From an uncultured Bacteroidota bacterium (GTDB taxonomy: Bacteria; Bacteroidota; Rhodothermia; Balneolales; Balneolaceae), in the NCBI GenBank assembly GCA_913057895.1, contig CAJXOH010000009.1:1-57817 (forward strand): DNA of 57,817 bases, in the 5' to 3' direction. The number at the start of each line of letters is the position of its first letter. Positions within the stretch are counted from its first letter, which is position 1. Made by a program: the position numbers and the translations under genes. Of this stretch, positions 27,154-35,676 are shown piece by piece. The notes beneath the pieces were generated by a model. It did not search any database. It was not told the origin of the DNA and was given only the letters and a program-made list of their open reading frames with translations.

Positions 27154-29178
27154 TTATGCTTCGCCTACTTGAGATAGCCGTGTAATCAACATTCCTAGTG
27201 TCTTATCATGATATAGTTTGCGAATATGTCGCATATCCGCAAAGATGAGCAATTCTTCTTTTGCCCGTGAGCAGGCAACATTCAACAATCGTTGAACATG
27301 AAGCGGGTTTTCATTCTTCGTCTCGTCTAATGGTCTAACCGTATAATGTCGCTCCCCCTTCGAACTACTTCGGTCACCACTCATTACGGTATCGAAAAGG
27401 ATGATGGGTTTCTCACGCCCCTGAAATGTATGAATGGTTCCAACTTCTACGTCACCCAATCCTTCCTGCGCCCACCGTTTCATCAGTTGATTCGCAACAT
27501 GTCGAAATGGGACGATAACACCAATATCATGGGGGGTCCACCCTTTTTGAAGGATTTTAAGGATGGTTTGAGACACAGCATCTGCATGGACGGGGTTTAT
27601 GGGTCGAAACCCACGAGCACCCTCTTCTTGGATTACGTAAGGATCACGAGATTCCGTATTAATGATGGTTGCAGGGGGGGTATCAACAGGTAGTGTACTA
27701 TCGGTTTGTTCAGAACGTACGTTTGAATCCGCCGTATTGGTTCTGAGTCGCCCATCATAAAAGACGGAGCTGATGACTTTGGCCAATCGATCCCTCATTC
27801 GATATTGTTGGTCAAAGAAATAGGTCCTTTCGGGGTGCTGATCATGCCAGTCAAACAACGCAGAGGAGGTTTTGGCTCCAGAAACAAGACTGAATATATC
27901 GAGCTCCATAAAGGCTCTTGCCTCGGGTTCTTCAGCAACTGAAATAGGTGGTAATTGCATGGGGTCCCCAGCAATCACGATACGCTTTTTTGCATGTGAG
28001 GCAGCGACTAATAACTGGGGAATATTTGCCATAGATGCCTCATCCACCACCAATACATCAAACTCATGTTGACGAAAAAGCTCTGAGGTACTCACTTTTG
28101 CCAATGTTGTTGCCACTAGTGATTTGCGTCGAAATTCGGTTCGCTCACGTGTATAGATTGACTCATCAATCAACTCTTCCAGTTGGTCAAGGTCACCGTA
28201 GGGTTTCAGGGCTTCTTGCACAAGGTCCCATTCTAGCTGCACAGAGGAGGATGGTTTCTTTCCTTTAGCCACTCGGTCTAAGGCTTCCTTGGCTTTGGTT
28301 GCACGTTCAAAAAGCTGAATTTCATTCTGCACCTGATCTCTGCGTTGTGCTTGCACCTGTTCTAGCTGGGTTGAAAAAGCAAGCTCGAGCACTTGATCGT
28401 CCTCTAAAACTGGGTCACCAAAACGGGTAAGGCGATTAGGCTGAATGGACACTTGGTTGCGCTCCATCGCTACGCAAGCACTTTTAAACACGACGTCCAC
28501 GGCCCGGTTGGTATTGGATACAAGAAGGACGCGATCACCCTGGGCCAAAGAGCGTGCAACAATATGTCCCAATGTTGCTGTTTTTCCCGTCCCAGGTGGA
28601 CCCCAAAGATAGATACATGGTTGCGTGAGTGAAGCTTTGATTGCTGCTTGTTGAGCCTCGTTAAGCATCGCATCAAGCACTACAGGGCTCGATGAATCTT
28701 GTTGCGGGAGAGCTGGATCTTCTTGTGGACGTGTCGATGACTCTTCATCCTTGGATGCACCCTGTTCCAGCCCAAGAACGGAGATTCGATCCACCCATTC
28801 TTGTTGTTTGGACAACCCTACGATTTCATCTCGAGTTTTTCTGGGAACAAATTCATTTTCCCATTCAAGGCGAACGTTTGAAAGGACGGGACGATCAAAA
28901 TTGCCAAAGCGTAGTACAGTTTCACCATGCTCCATGGAGATGACCTCTGCTTGTTCCTCTTCATCTTGTCCTGGAATACTCACTCGGATAGATTCAGCAA
29001 ACCTTAAAGCAGGGTGCATCGCACGAAACATAAATTCCTTGGGTCTCACTCGAGCACCATCGCGCCACTCGACCATTGCCGGAAATGCACGCAAGGTTTC
29101 TATCTCAGCTTCAAGCGAACGCAATGATTGTTCAAGTAATGTCTCTGGGACAAATGATTTGCTTGATTGACCACCCAT
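27154..29178 (-). CDS. Superfamily 1B DNA helicase (IGHMBP2/Dna2-like)
   Basis: 674 residues. The N-terminal 180 residues form an accessory or OB-like region. The motor has Walker A WGPPGTGKTATLG, Walker B VVDEASMANIPQLL, motif III AGDPMQLPPIS, and in the C-terminal RecA domain QQYRM, GTIHTFQGREKPIILFD and LNVACSRAKEELLIF. This is the Upf1/IGHMBP2/Dna2 type, usually 5'-3'. The start codon overlaps the gntR stop by one base (TAATG) and gntR overlaps mutS, so it is the third gene of a tightly coupled cluster. A role in DNA repair or processing follows from this context and is inferred. Confidence 0.9.
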   Translation of the reverse strand: MGGQSSKSFVPETLLEQSLRSLEAEIETLRAFPAMVEWRDGARVRPKEFMFRAMHPALRFAESIRVSIPGQDEEEQAEVISMEHGETVLRFGNFDRPVLSNVRLEWENEFVPRKTRDEIVGLSKQQEWVDRISVLGLEQGASKDEESSTRPQEDPALPQQDSSSPVVLDAMLNEAQQAAIKASLTQPCIYLWGPPGTGKTATLGHIVARSLAQGDRVLLVSNTNRAVDVVFKSACVAMERNQVSIQPNRLTRFGDPVLEDDQVLELAFSTQLEQVQAQRRDQVQNEIQLFERATKAKEALDRVAKGKKPSSSVQLEWDLVQEALKPYGDLDQLEELIDESIYTRERTEFRRKSLVATTLAKVSTSELFRQHEFDVLVVDEASMANIPQLLVAASHAKKRIVIAGDPMQLPPISVAEEPEARAFMELDIFSLVSGAKTSSALFDWHDQHPERTYFFDQQYRMRDRLAKVISSVFYDGRLRTNTADSNVRSEQTDSTLPVDTPPATIINTESRDPYVIQEEGARGFRPINPVHADAVSQTILKILQKGWTPHDIGVIVPFRHVANQLMKRWAQEGLGDVEVGTIHTFQGREKPIILFDTVMSGDRSSSKGERHYTVRPLDETKNENPLHVQRLLNVACSRAKEELLIFADMRHIRKLYHDKTLGMLITRLSQVGEA

Positions 29179-30080
29179 TAATCCCAGTACTCCGAACGAA
29201 TCATCTCTTTGGTTTTTTCCGAAAGTGTGTAGCGCAATGCAATACGCTGAGACGCAGGATACTTTGACTCAACTTGTTTTGCAGCCGTTGTTGTATGAAC
29301 AATGACATCACAATTCCTTACAAACAACGGTAGCGATTTCCCATACGTCGCTCCTGCAACAAATGAGCTTTCGATTTGAACCGCACTTTTTAGCATCTGA
29401 AGTAAGTGAGGTAAGGTTGCCTCTTGCGTTGTGACCAATCCAAGGGTTTCATTGTTCAAACGCTCAGAGATCATAAGCAGTGCCTCTTGCTCAAATTGCG
29501 TCATCATAGGGATGAGTCGCACCTCTGACTCATGAACTCGATAGGGATTAAAAAGATGGATTGGGATAAATAGAGCGTCGTAATTGTGCACCTTGGGTGA
29601 AGAGGGGTCTAAACTCGTCGTCGTCATGACCTCTGCTTTTACACCCACTTCCCTTTTAATGGCCTCAGCATGCATACTTGCAAGCTCTTCGGTCTCCGCA
29701 ACTACAACACTACGTTGAATCCGGTTGGGCCATTCTTGGTAGAGTAGTTGCTCTTCGAATAGTGTTTCAAGTTCACTTTCATCCAGGCCATAACCAATAA
29801 GCTCTTCAATGACAGCCCGCATCTTCTCAGCACCCATCTCAAGTCTTGCCGATTTATCTAGTAGCGTTGACTGCCTCTTCACAAGAAACCCAACACCAAC
29901 TTGAGCTTCCAAAAGCCCTTCTTGTTCAAGGGTTTGATACGCCTTTCGGACCGTATGAAAACTTGCCTCAAGCTGTTTTCCCAACTCTCGGGTTGAAGGC
30001 ATGGCCTCCCCCATCTGAAATTGCTTCGTGGCAATCATTAGTCGAATTCGGTCCGCAATATGCTTTGCGCTATGCCTCAT
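29178..30080 (-). CDS. GntR-family transcriptional regulator
   Basis: 300 residues. The N-terminal winged helix (about 1-70) is typical: IADRIRLMIATKQFQMGEAMPSTRELGKQL, HTVRKAYQTLEQEGLL. The remaining 230 residues do not match the usual FadR, HutC, MocR or short YtrA types. They alternate predicted strands and helices in a way that suggests a Rossmann-like or periplasmic-binding-protein-like ligand domain, with no recognisable ligand motif. Its start overlaps the mutS stop by four bases and its stop overlaps the helicase start by one. Placement between mutS and a helicase suggests it regulates this cluster, but its target and signal are unknown. Confidence 0.82.
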   Translation of the reverse strand: MRHSAKHIADRIRLMIATKQFQMGEAMPSTRELGKQLEASFHTVRKAYQTLEQEGLLEAQVGVGFLVKRQSTLLDKSARLEMGAEKMRAVIEELIGYGLDESELETLFEEQLLYQEWPNRIQRSVVVAETEELASMHAEAIKREVGVKAEVMTTTSLDPSSPKVHNYDALFIPIHLFNPYRVHESEVRLIPMMTQFEQEALLMISERLNNETLGLVTTQEATLPHLLQMLKSAVQIESSFVAGATYGKSLPLFVRNCDVIVHTTTAAKQVESKYPASQRIALRYTLSEKTKEMIRSEYWD

Positions 30081-32821
30081 TCGTCCTCTCCAAGCGATTG
30101 CTTTAGCTCCAACAACAATTGAAACGCATCCATCGGTGAAAGTCGCTCTAATTCGAGCGCCTTCATCTTATCCAAGAGTGCTTCTTCTGCAGGGCTCAGA
30201 GAGGATTCGGGACCAATTGGTTCCGATGTCCGAAGCGTGTCTGGCCCAAACAAACCGATTTGGGAAACGGACGAAGCTTTATCTGGTTGGTCCACCGAGA
30301 GCTCTTGATTTTCCAGTGATTGCAAGATTTCACGTGCTCGGCGTAGTACCGGTCCTGGCAAACCAGCCAAGGCCGCTACTTGAATCCCATAACTGTGATC
30401 CGCGCCACCTTCCACAAGTTTTCTGAGGAAAATAATTGCACCATTATGCTCCTTCACACTCACATTGGCATTGACAATACGCGGGTACCGGTCTGCAAGT
30501 TCATTAAGCTCGTGATAATGCGTGGCAAAAAGGGTCTTTGCAGCAACACTAGGTTCTTCGTGAAGGTATTCTGCCATTGCCCATGCAATACTTAATCCAT
30601 CAAAGGTGGATGTTCCCCGTCCGATTTCATCCAACAAAATGAGTGATTTTGGGGTCGCATTATTCAAAATATTGGCTGCTTCATTCATCTCGACCAAGAA
30701 GGTACTCTCCCCTCCAGCAAGATTGTCTGAAGCCCCAACACGTGTAAATATCTTATCCACCAGACCAATCGAGGCCTCCTCAGCGGGGACAAAACATCCC
30801 AGTTGAGCCATTAGTACAATGAGTCCCGTTTGACGCAAAATCACTGATTTACCCGCCATATTTGGACCCGTGATCATCATTATCTGGCGTGAGGCAGGGT
30901 CAAGCGTCAAATGATTTGGGATAAAGGGCTCATCAGAACCGAGCAATGTTTCTACCACAGGATGTCGACCCTTTACAATGTGTAAGGATGTCCCATCATG
31001 TACCTCGGGTCGGCGGTACCCTTGTCTGAAAGAGACCTCTGCAAAACTCGTCAACACGTCAAGCTCAGCAAGAGCGGAGGTTGTTTCAGATAGAGCTTCT
31101 GCATGCTCTGCAACCGAAGAGGTAAGTTCATCAAATAGGGCCTTTTCAAGCCTTTGGGTGGTCTCCTCAGCATCCAGGATTCGTTCTTCAAGTTCCTTGA
31201 GCTCTGGGGTAACGTAACGCTCAGCATTGGTCAAGGTCTGTTTGCGAATAAACGACTCTGGGATGGGCTCCTTGCGAGCCTTGGTGACCTCGATGTAGTA
31301 TCCAAACACTCGGTTATAGCCAAGTTTCAACGAGGATATGCCCGTCTGTTCAATTAATTCTTGCTTCATTGTAGCTAGCACTCCCTTGGAATCACGCGAT
31401 AAGGCGCGCGCTTCATCGAGTTCTGCGCTAATCCCTTCCTTAAACGTGGATCCATCACCCAGTTGTGCGGGTAATTCCGCTTCTAAATGGGTGTCTAATT
31501 CGGTCCGCAATGCCTCGTGAGAATGTACACGTTGAAGTAAAGGGTGCAGCGGCTCAAGATCTTTATGAATCGAGACACTCTTCTCAAACTCAGACATTAA
31601 TGAGGGTATACGCTCCAGCGCGCTTTGAATTGATCCAAGATCTCGAGGCGTACTTCTCCCTAAAACCACCCGAGTCATAATCCGCTCGATATCCGGGAAT
31701 CCATGCAGAATCTGGCGTAAGGATTGTCGGAATTCATGATGACGAAACAACCCATCAACCCTCTCAAGACGCTCTTCTATGGGTGTCAATGATTTTAACG
31801 GGCGGTGAAGCCACTGCCGCAAGAGGCGTCCACCAAATGGGGTTTCGGTACGGTCCAACAGCGTTACGAGCGCTCCCTCCTCAACTTTCGTCGCAGAACG
31901 TTGCGTAAGTTCTAAATTGAGTCGGGTCACATCATCAAGGGTCATGTACTGATTGGGATCAAGTACACGAATGGTCCGAATCTGTCTCAAAACAGATTTT
32001 TGGGTTTCATGGAGGTAGGTAAGCAACCCAGCCATTGCCTTTTGCGCAAGAGGCATCTCTTCTACACCAAACCCTTTCAAAGAGTGGGTCCCAAAATGAT
32101 CAGTTAATACCCCATAACTAGCATCCCCTTCATACACCCAGTCCCCAACTGAGGAGCTTGGAATTTGCTCATAGCCATAAATCCCCTGCCGTCGCCATGG
32201 TTCAGGGAGGATGACTTCGGCTGGTTCCAAGAACTGTTTGAAGTTTGGAAGCTCTGCCATAGAGTATTCACAAACACCACATTCGCCTGTGGATGCATCG
32301 GTATAAGCCACTCCGACGCGCAAGTCCCCAACCTCCTTCCCAATCGTGGCTTTTTCGGGACACAAAGAGAGTAGGTAGTTGTTGCGACTGCGGTCTAAGA
32401 CATGATCTGAAAGGGTAACTCCTGGGGTGGCGACTTCTGTCACCTCTCGAGAAACAATTTTTTTTCCTGCTTTTTTTGCGGTCTCAGGGTCTTCTGTTTG
32501 ATCACAAATGGCCACTTTATAGCCATTTTTCACAAGCTTGGGGAGATAACTCTCAACAGCATGGTGTGGAAAGCCTGCTAGTGGTGTCTGATCACCCCCA
32601 TTATTCCGATTGGTCAGGGTAATACCAAGTTCTTTGGAGACAAGTTTTGCATCCTCACCAAAGGTTTCATAAAAATCACCCACTCGAAAAAGCAATACCG
32701 TCTCAGGGTAGGCATCTTTTACCTCCTGATATTGTCTCATCAAAGGCGTAATCTTTTTTGCAGACGACTTTTCAGGACTGTTGCGCTGGGAACCAGTGTT
32801 GGATAGTGTGGGGTTAGACAC
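30077..32821 (-). CDS. mutS: DNA mismatch repair protein MutS
   Basis: 914 residues from a GTG at 32821; upstream frame to 33043 overlaps mpg and has no homology. After about 25 variable residues comes TPLMRQYQEVKDAYP and the mismatch-recognition motif FRVGDFYETFGEDA (Phe-x-Glu). Connector, lever and clamp domains follow, then the ATPase with Walker A GPNMAGKSV, Walker B LLDEIGRGTSTFDG and the family motif ATHYHELNEL. The last residues form a short C-terminal dimerisation or MutL-contact tail. It is first of three overlapping genes (mutS-gntR-helicase) and divergent from the glycosylase gene mpg. No mutL is present in the window. Confidence 0.97.
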   Translation of the reverse strand: MSNPTLSNTGSQRNSPEKSSAKKITPLMRQYQEVKDAYPETVLLFRVGDFYETFGEDAKLVSKELGITLTNRNNGGDQTPLAGFPHHAVESYLPKLVKNGYKVAICDQTEDPETAKKAGKKIVSREVTEVATPGVTLSDHVLDRSRNNYLLSLCPEKATIGKEVGDLRVGVAYTDASTGECGVCEYSMAELPNFKQFLEPAEVILPEPWRRQGIYGYEQIPSSSVGDWVYEGDASYGVLTDHFGTHSLKGFGVEEMPLAQKAMAGLLTYLHETQKSVLRQIRTIRVLDPNQYMTLDDVTRLNLELTQRSATKVEEGALVTLLDRTETPFGGRLLRQWLHRPLKSLTPIEERLERVDGLFRHHEFRQSLRQILHGFPDIERIMTRVVLGRSTPRDLGSIQSALERIPSLMSEFEKSVSIHKDLEPLHPLLQRVHSHEALRTELDTHLEAELPAQLGDGSTFKEGISAELDEARALSRDSKGVLATMKQELIEQTGISSLKLGYNRVFGYYIEVTKARKEPIPESFIRKQTLTNAERYVTPELKELEERILDAEETTQRLEKALFDELTSSVAEHAEALSETTSALAELDVLTSFAEVSFRQGYRRPEVHDGTSLHIVKGRHPVVETLLGSDEPFIPNHLTLDPASRQIMMITGPNMAGKSVILRQTGLIVLMAQLGCFVPAEEASIGLVDKIFTRVGASDNLAGGESTFLVEMNEAANILNNATPKSLILLDEIGRGTSTFDGLSIAWAMAEYLHEEPSVAAKTLFATHYHELNELADRYPRIVNANVSVKEHNGAIIFLRKLVEGGADHSYGIQVAALAGLPGPVLRRAREILQSLENQELSVDQPDKASSVSQIGLFGPDTLRTSEPIGPESSLSPAEEALLDKMKALELERLSPMDAFQLLLELKQSLGEDE

Positions 32822-32842
32822 GATTACGTGGTGTTGTCTTCT

Positions 32843-32879
32843 GTACAGTGTTGGTTGGTACACGGCAAGCGTACACTGT
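32843..32879. promoter_or_regulatory. GTACA-rich dyad between mutS and mpg
   Basis: ACAGTGT (32845-32851) and ACACTGT (32873-32879) form a perfect 7-bp inverted repeat. GTACA occurs three times, at 32843, 32858 and 32871. The site lies 22 bases upstream of the mutS GTG and 56 upstream of the mpg ATG, so one regulator could control both divergent repair genes. The regulator is unknown; GntR or LexA-type binding is speculation. Confidence 0.35.
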
Positions 32880-32934
32880 CGTGAACAATACTGATGTAGT
32901 TGATGAATACCATAAAGACAAAGGTACAAAACAG

Positions 32935-33591
32935 ATGAGACTGGACGTATGGGAAAGTTATCATGGTGAGTTAAGGCCATATCCTCTTGACTCTCTTCAA
33001 AGAGACGGTGTAGTGGATGTCGCTCGGAGCCTGTTGGGTGCAATCCTTGTTACAGGAAATGGAACAAACCGCGTCGTGGCACGAATCATAGAAACAGAGG
33101 CCTATGCAGGTGTTGGAGATCGATCATGCCATGCCGCTAATGGAAAACGAACCCCTCGCAATGAGGTCATGTATGAGGCTGGTGGTACAGCCTATGTGTA
33201 TGTTTGTTACGGAGTCCATCATTTGTTAAACATCGTCACCAACAAAGAGGGCGTGGCCGATGCCGTGTTAATACGAGGGGTAGTCATCTTGGACGGGTTG
33301 GATCTAGTAGCAGAACGTATGAAGCGATCCGAGAAAGATCTTTTGTCTGAGAAAAAACGACTTCAAATGACATCAGGACCGGGAAAGGTGACCAAAGCAT
33401 TGGGAATTACGATGCATCATAACCGCTCACAAGTGAATCAGGCGAGCGTGGGTGGAATTGTGCTTATGCGTGATGATTTTGAGGTGGAGGAGTCGCTCAT
33501 TGATGCGACGCCACGGGTAGGTCTCAACTACAAGGAGGCTGGTGATGATATCTATTTCCCATGGCGCTTCACACCCAAAGGGTACCTGTAG
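32935..33591 (+). CDS. mpg: 3-methyladenine DNA glycosylase (AAG/Mpg family)
   Basis: 218 residues from the ATG at 32935. It excises alkylated and deaminated purines to start base-excision repair. RIIETEAYAGVGDRSCHAANGKRTPRNEVMYEAGG contains the catalytic Glu and active-site region; YVYVCYGVHHLLNIV and SGPGKVTKALGI are also diagnostic. It is divergent from mutS with a shared 113-base intergenic region. Confidence 0.95.
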   Translation: MRLDVWESYHGELRPYPLDSLQRDGVVDVARSLLGAILVTGNGTNRVVARIIETEAYAGVGDRSCHAANGKRTPRNEVMYEAGGTAYVYVCYGVHHLLNIVTNKEGVADAVLIRGVVILDGLDLVAERMKRSEKDLLSEKKRLQMTSGPGKVTKALGITMHHNRSQVNQASVGGIVLMRDDFEVEESLIDATPRVGLNYKEAGDDIYFPWRFTPKGYL

Positions 33592-33616
33592 CCACGCATC
33601 AATTATACCTCATTCG

Positions 33617-33647
33617 GAACGAAATTTGTACGTAAACAGGTTCGTTC
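33617..33647. repeat. Inverted repeat upstream of the yceI-like gene
   Basis: GAACGAA (33617-33623) and TTCGTTC (33641-33647) are perfect 7-bp arms with a 17-nt spacer, 39 bases before the YceI start. The arm length and spacing would suit a dimeric regulator, but chance cannot be excluded. Confidence 0.3.
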
Positions 33648-33685
33648 AGCTACATATGAAACAATAATTTTAATGATTTAACCCT

Positions 33686-34276
33686 ATGAAACTACTTATT
33701 GCAAGTACACTTACTGTGCTTCTTGGATTCAGCCCTATTCAACTTGATCCACCAACATGGAACATTGACAAGACACATACTAATATTGGGTTCACTGTGA
33801 AGCATTTCCAAATCACACCAGTAAGAGGTGCATTCACTGACTATGATGTAGACCTACAATTTAGTCCTGATGATCTAGAAAACAGTTCGTTGAATGTGAC
33901 CATTGATGTGAACAGCATCGATACAGATAACGAGCGCCGTGATGGTCACCTCAAGAGTGAGGACTTTTTCAATGTGGCGGAATTTAGCACAATCACATTT
34001 GCAAGTCAGTCTATCGAAGCTGTTGGTGAAAATCAGTTTGTCGCTAAAGGTGAATTAACGATCCGTGACGTAACACGTGAATTTGAACTGCCTTTCACAC
34101 TGCTTGGCTTGGTAGAGAGCCCCTTCCAAGAAGGAGTAACCGTAGCTGCTTTTCAATCTGAATTCCAGATTGATCGCATGGATTATGAAGTTGGACAAGG
34201 CGACTTTGTTGCTGATCTCGTTGTAGGACACGAGGTTGATGTAGAGCTCCTTGTAGAGGTGAACGCTGAGCTGTAA
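33686..34276 (+). CDS. YceI-family periplasmic protein
   Basis: 196 residues with a cleavable signal peptide (about 1-20). The mature part is a single YceI lipocalin-like beta barrel: WNIDKTHTNIGFTVKH at its start, then VDVNSIDT-type strand, RRDGHLKSEDFFNV and ELTIRDVTREFELPF. Such barrels bind polyprenoid or other amphipathic ligands; the ligand here is unknown. It stands alone between mpg and a clear terminator. Confidence 0.93.
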   Translation: MKLLIASTLTVLLGFSPIQLDPPTWNIDKTHTNIGFTVKHFQITPVRGAFTDYDVDLQFSPDDLENSSLNVTIDVNSIDTDNERRDGHLKSEDFFNVAEFSTITFASQSIEAVGENQFVAKGELTIRDVTREFELPFTLLGLVESPFQEGVTVAAFQSEFQIDRMDYEVGQGDFVADLVVGHEVDVELLVEVNAEL

Positions 34277-34310
34277 GGTTCACCTTCCTCAATAAATTGT
34301 ATCTACACTA

Positions 34311-34340
34311 AAGCCGCTCGAGATTCGAGTGGCTTTTTTT
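34311..34340 (+). terminator. Intrinsic terminator after the YceI gene
   Basis: AAGCCGCTCGA pairs with TCGAGTGGCTT (one G-T position) around a 3-nt loop and is followed by a run of seven T residues to 34340. It is the best terminator in the window and ends the YceI transcript 34 bases after its stop. Confidence 0.9.
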
Positions 34341-34388
34341 ATAGGTTGAGGATCTTTTTTTGTAGTTTTAAACAACGAAAAACACGCT

Positions 34389-34967
34389 ATGAATCAGAAA
34401 ACTACACTTCCAGTTTGGGGCATATTACTCGTGATCGGTATCGCTGTTTTATCCAGATTGTTACCGCATCCATTGAATGTGAGTCCATTAGCAGGAATTG
34501 CTTTATTTGGTGCAGCCGCCTTTAAAAATCGTGGGCTTGCGATTATTATCCCTATAGTAGCATTCTGGATGAGTGACGTGATATTGAATAACACCCTCTA
34601 TCGGGGATTTTATGATGGAGTAACACTGGTCCATTCAGGGATGATTTGGACCTATGGAGCCATGATCTTGATTGCACTCGTTGGATTCTTCGCTCTGCGT
34701 AAGATTTCACTCCCAAGGCTTGTAGGCGCCTCTCTCTCGAGCTCCTTTTTGTTTTTTGCCCTTTCAAATTTTGGCGTTTGGGTAAGTGGAACGATGTATC
34801 CAAAAACAATTGAAGGGTTGGCTGCCTGTTATGTCGCTGCAATCCCCTTCTTCCAAAACACGGTTGCTGGGGATCTATTCTACACACTAGCAATCTTTGG
34901 TGGTGTGGCAGTTGCCCAATCTAGACATGAATTACGCAATTCTTGGAGCCACCTCTGGAATCGGTGA
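34389..34967 (+). CDS. DUF6580-like integral membrane protein
   Basis: 192 residues with five or six hydrophobic segments. The N-terminal part has RLLPHPLNVSPLAGIALFGAA, a pattern I associate with DUF6580 putative transport proteins; FWMSDVILNNTLY and a later SNFGVWVSGTMYP also fit that family. The substrate is unknown, though the fold class is related to ECF-type S components. The last 41 bases overlap the SDR gene in another frame, so co-expression is likely. Confidence 0.7.
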   Translation: MNQKTTLPVWGILLVIGIAVLSRLLPHPLNVSPLAGIALFGAAAFKNRGLAIIIPIVAFWMSDVILNNTLYRGFYDGVTLVHSGMIWTYGAMILIALVGFFALRKISLPRLVGASLSSSFLFFALSNFGVWVSGTMYPKTIEGLAACYVAAIPFFQNTVAGDLFYTLAIFGGVAVAQSRHELRNSWSHLWNR

Positions 34968-35676
34968 GGCGCTCGCGCGACTCCTTGCTCGGCAAGGTCA
35001 TAATGTAGGAATTACAGGTCGTCGCACAGATCGACTACAGAAGATTCAAGAAGACCTTTCTCAAGATCGCGACTCCTCCCCAGACTATGGTATCGGAGAT
35101 GTGTATATCCAAACGATGGATGTGACTCAAACCGAAAAAGCATGGGATGCAATGCTCGCACTCGAGGCTGCAATGGGGCACATCGATGTTTGTGTATTAA
35201 ATGCGGGGATCTCAAATTATCAAGGATCTCATACCGCCGAAGTTGAAGCAAAGGTCATTCAAACCAATGCTGTTGGATTTGCCTCACTATTTCAACGCAT
35301 GTTTGATCGATTTGAACAACAAGGTTGGGGACATCTGGTGGGGATATCCTCTGTGGCTGGGTTAATTGGATATTATGATTCCGCCGCATACTGTGCCTCG
35401 AAAGCATTCGTCTCGAATTATATGCAAGGCTACAGACAGCGCGCACGCAGAAGTAAGGCGTTGTTATACGTCACAGATGTTCGACCGGGCTACATAGCAA
35501 CCCCAATGACTGAAGGTAAACGAAATATGTTTTGGGTGGTCTCAGCCGAGGACGCTGCAAAACACCTTTATAACGCTATAAGGAAGAAAAAAGCCCGAGC
35601 GTACATTCCCCCTCGGTGGATGTTTGCGGGATGGATATTGCGATATGCTCCCGCGTGGCTTACCGATCGACTCTAA
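34927..35676 (+). CDS. Short-chain dehydrogenase/reductase
   Basis: 249 residues from the ATG at 34927, the only start directly before the NAD(P)-binding motif GATSGIGEALA. The catalytic Ser (GISSVAG), Tyr and Lys (YCASK) are present, along with LNAGIS. The C-terminal region carries basic and hydrophobic stretches (RKKKARAYIPP and a hydrophobic tail), like DltE/YdfG-type membrane-associated SDRs. The substrate is not identifiable. It overlaps the preceding membrane protein gene by 41 bases and the comM end by four bases on the opposite strand. Confidence 0.9.
   Translation: MNYAILGATSGIGEALARLLARQGHNVGITGRRTDRLQKIQEDLSQDRDSSPDYGIGDVYIQTMDVTQTEKAWDAMLALEAAMGHIDVCVLNAGISNYQGSHTAEVEAKVIQTNAVGFASLFQRMFDRFEQQGWGHLVGISSVAGLIGYYDSAAYCASKAFVSNYMQGYRQRARRSKALLYVTDVRPGYIATPMTEGKRNMFWVVSAEDAAKHLYNAIRKKKARAYIPPRWMFAGWILRYAPAWLTDRL

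Noticed and set aside
32822..33043. 74-residue N-terminal extension of MutS
   Set aside because: It overlaps the divergent mpg start and has no MutS homology; the GTG at 32821 gives a normal Bacteroidota-style start.
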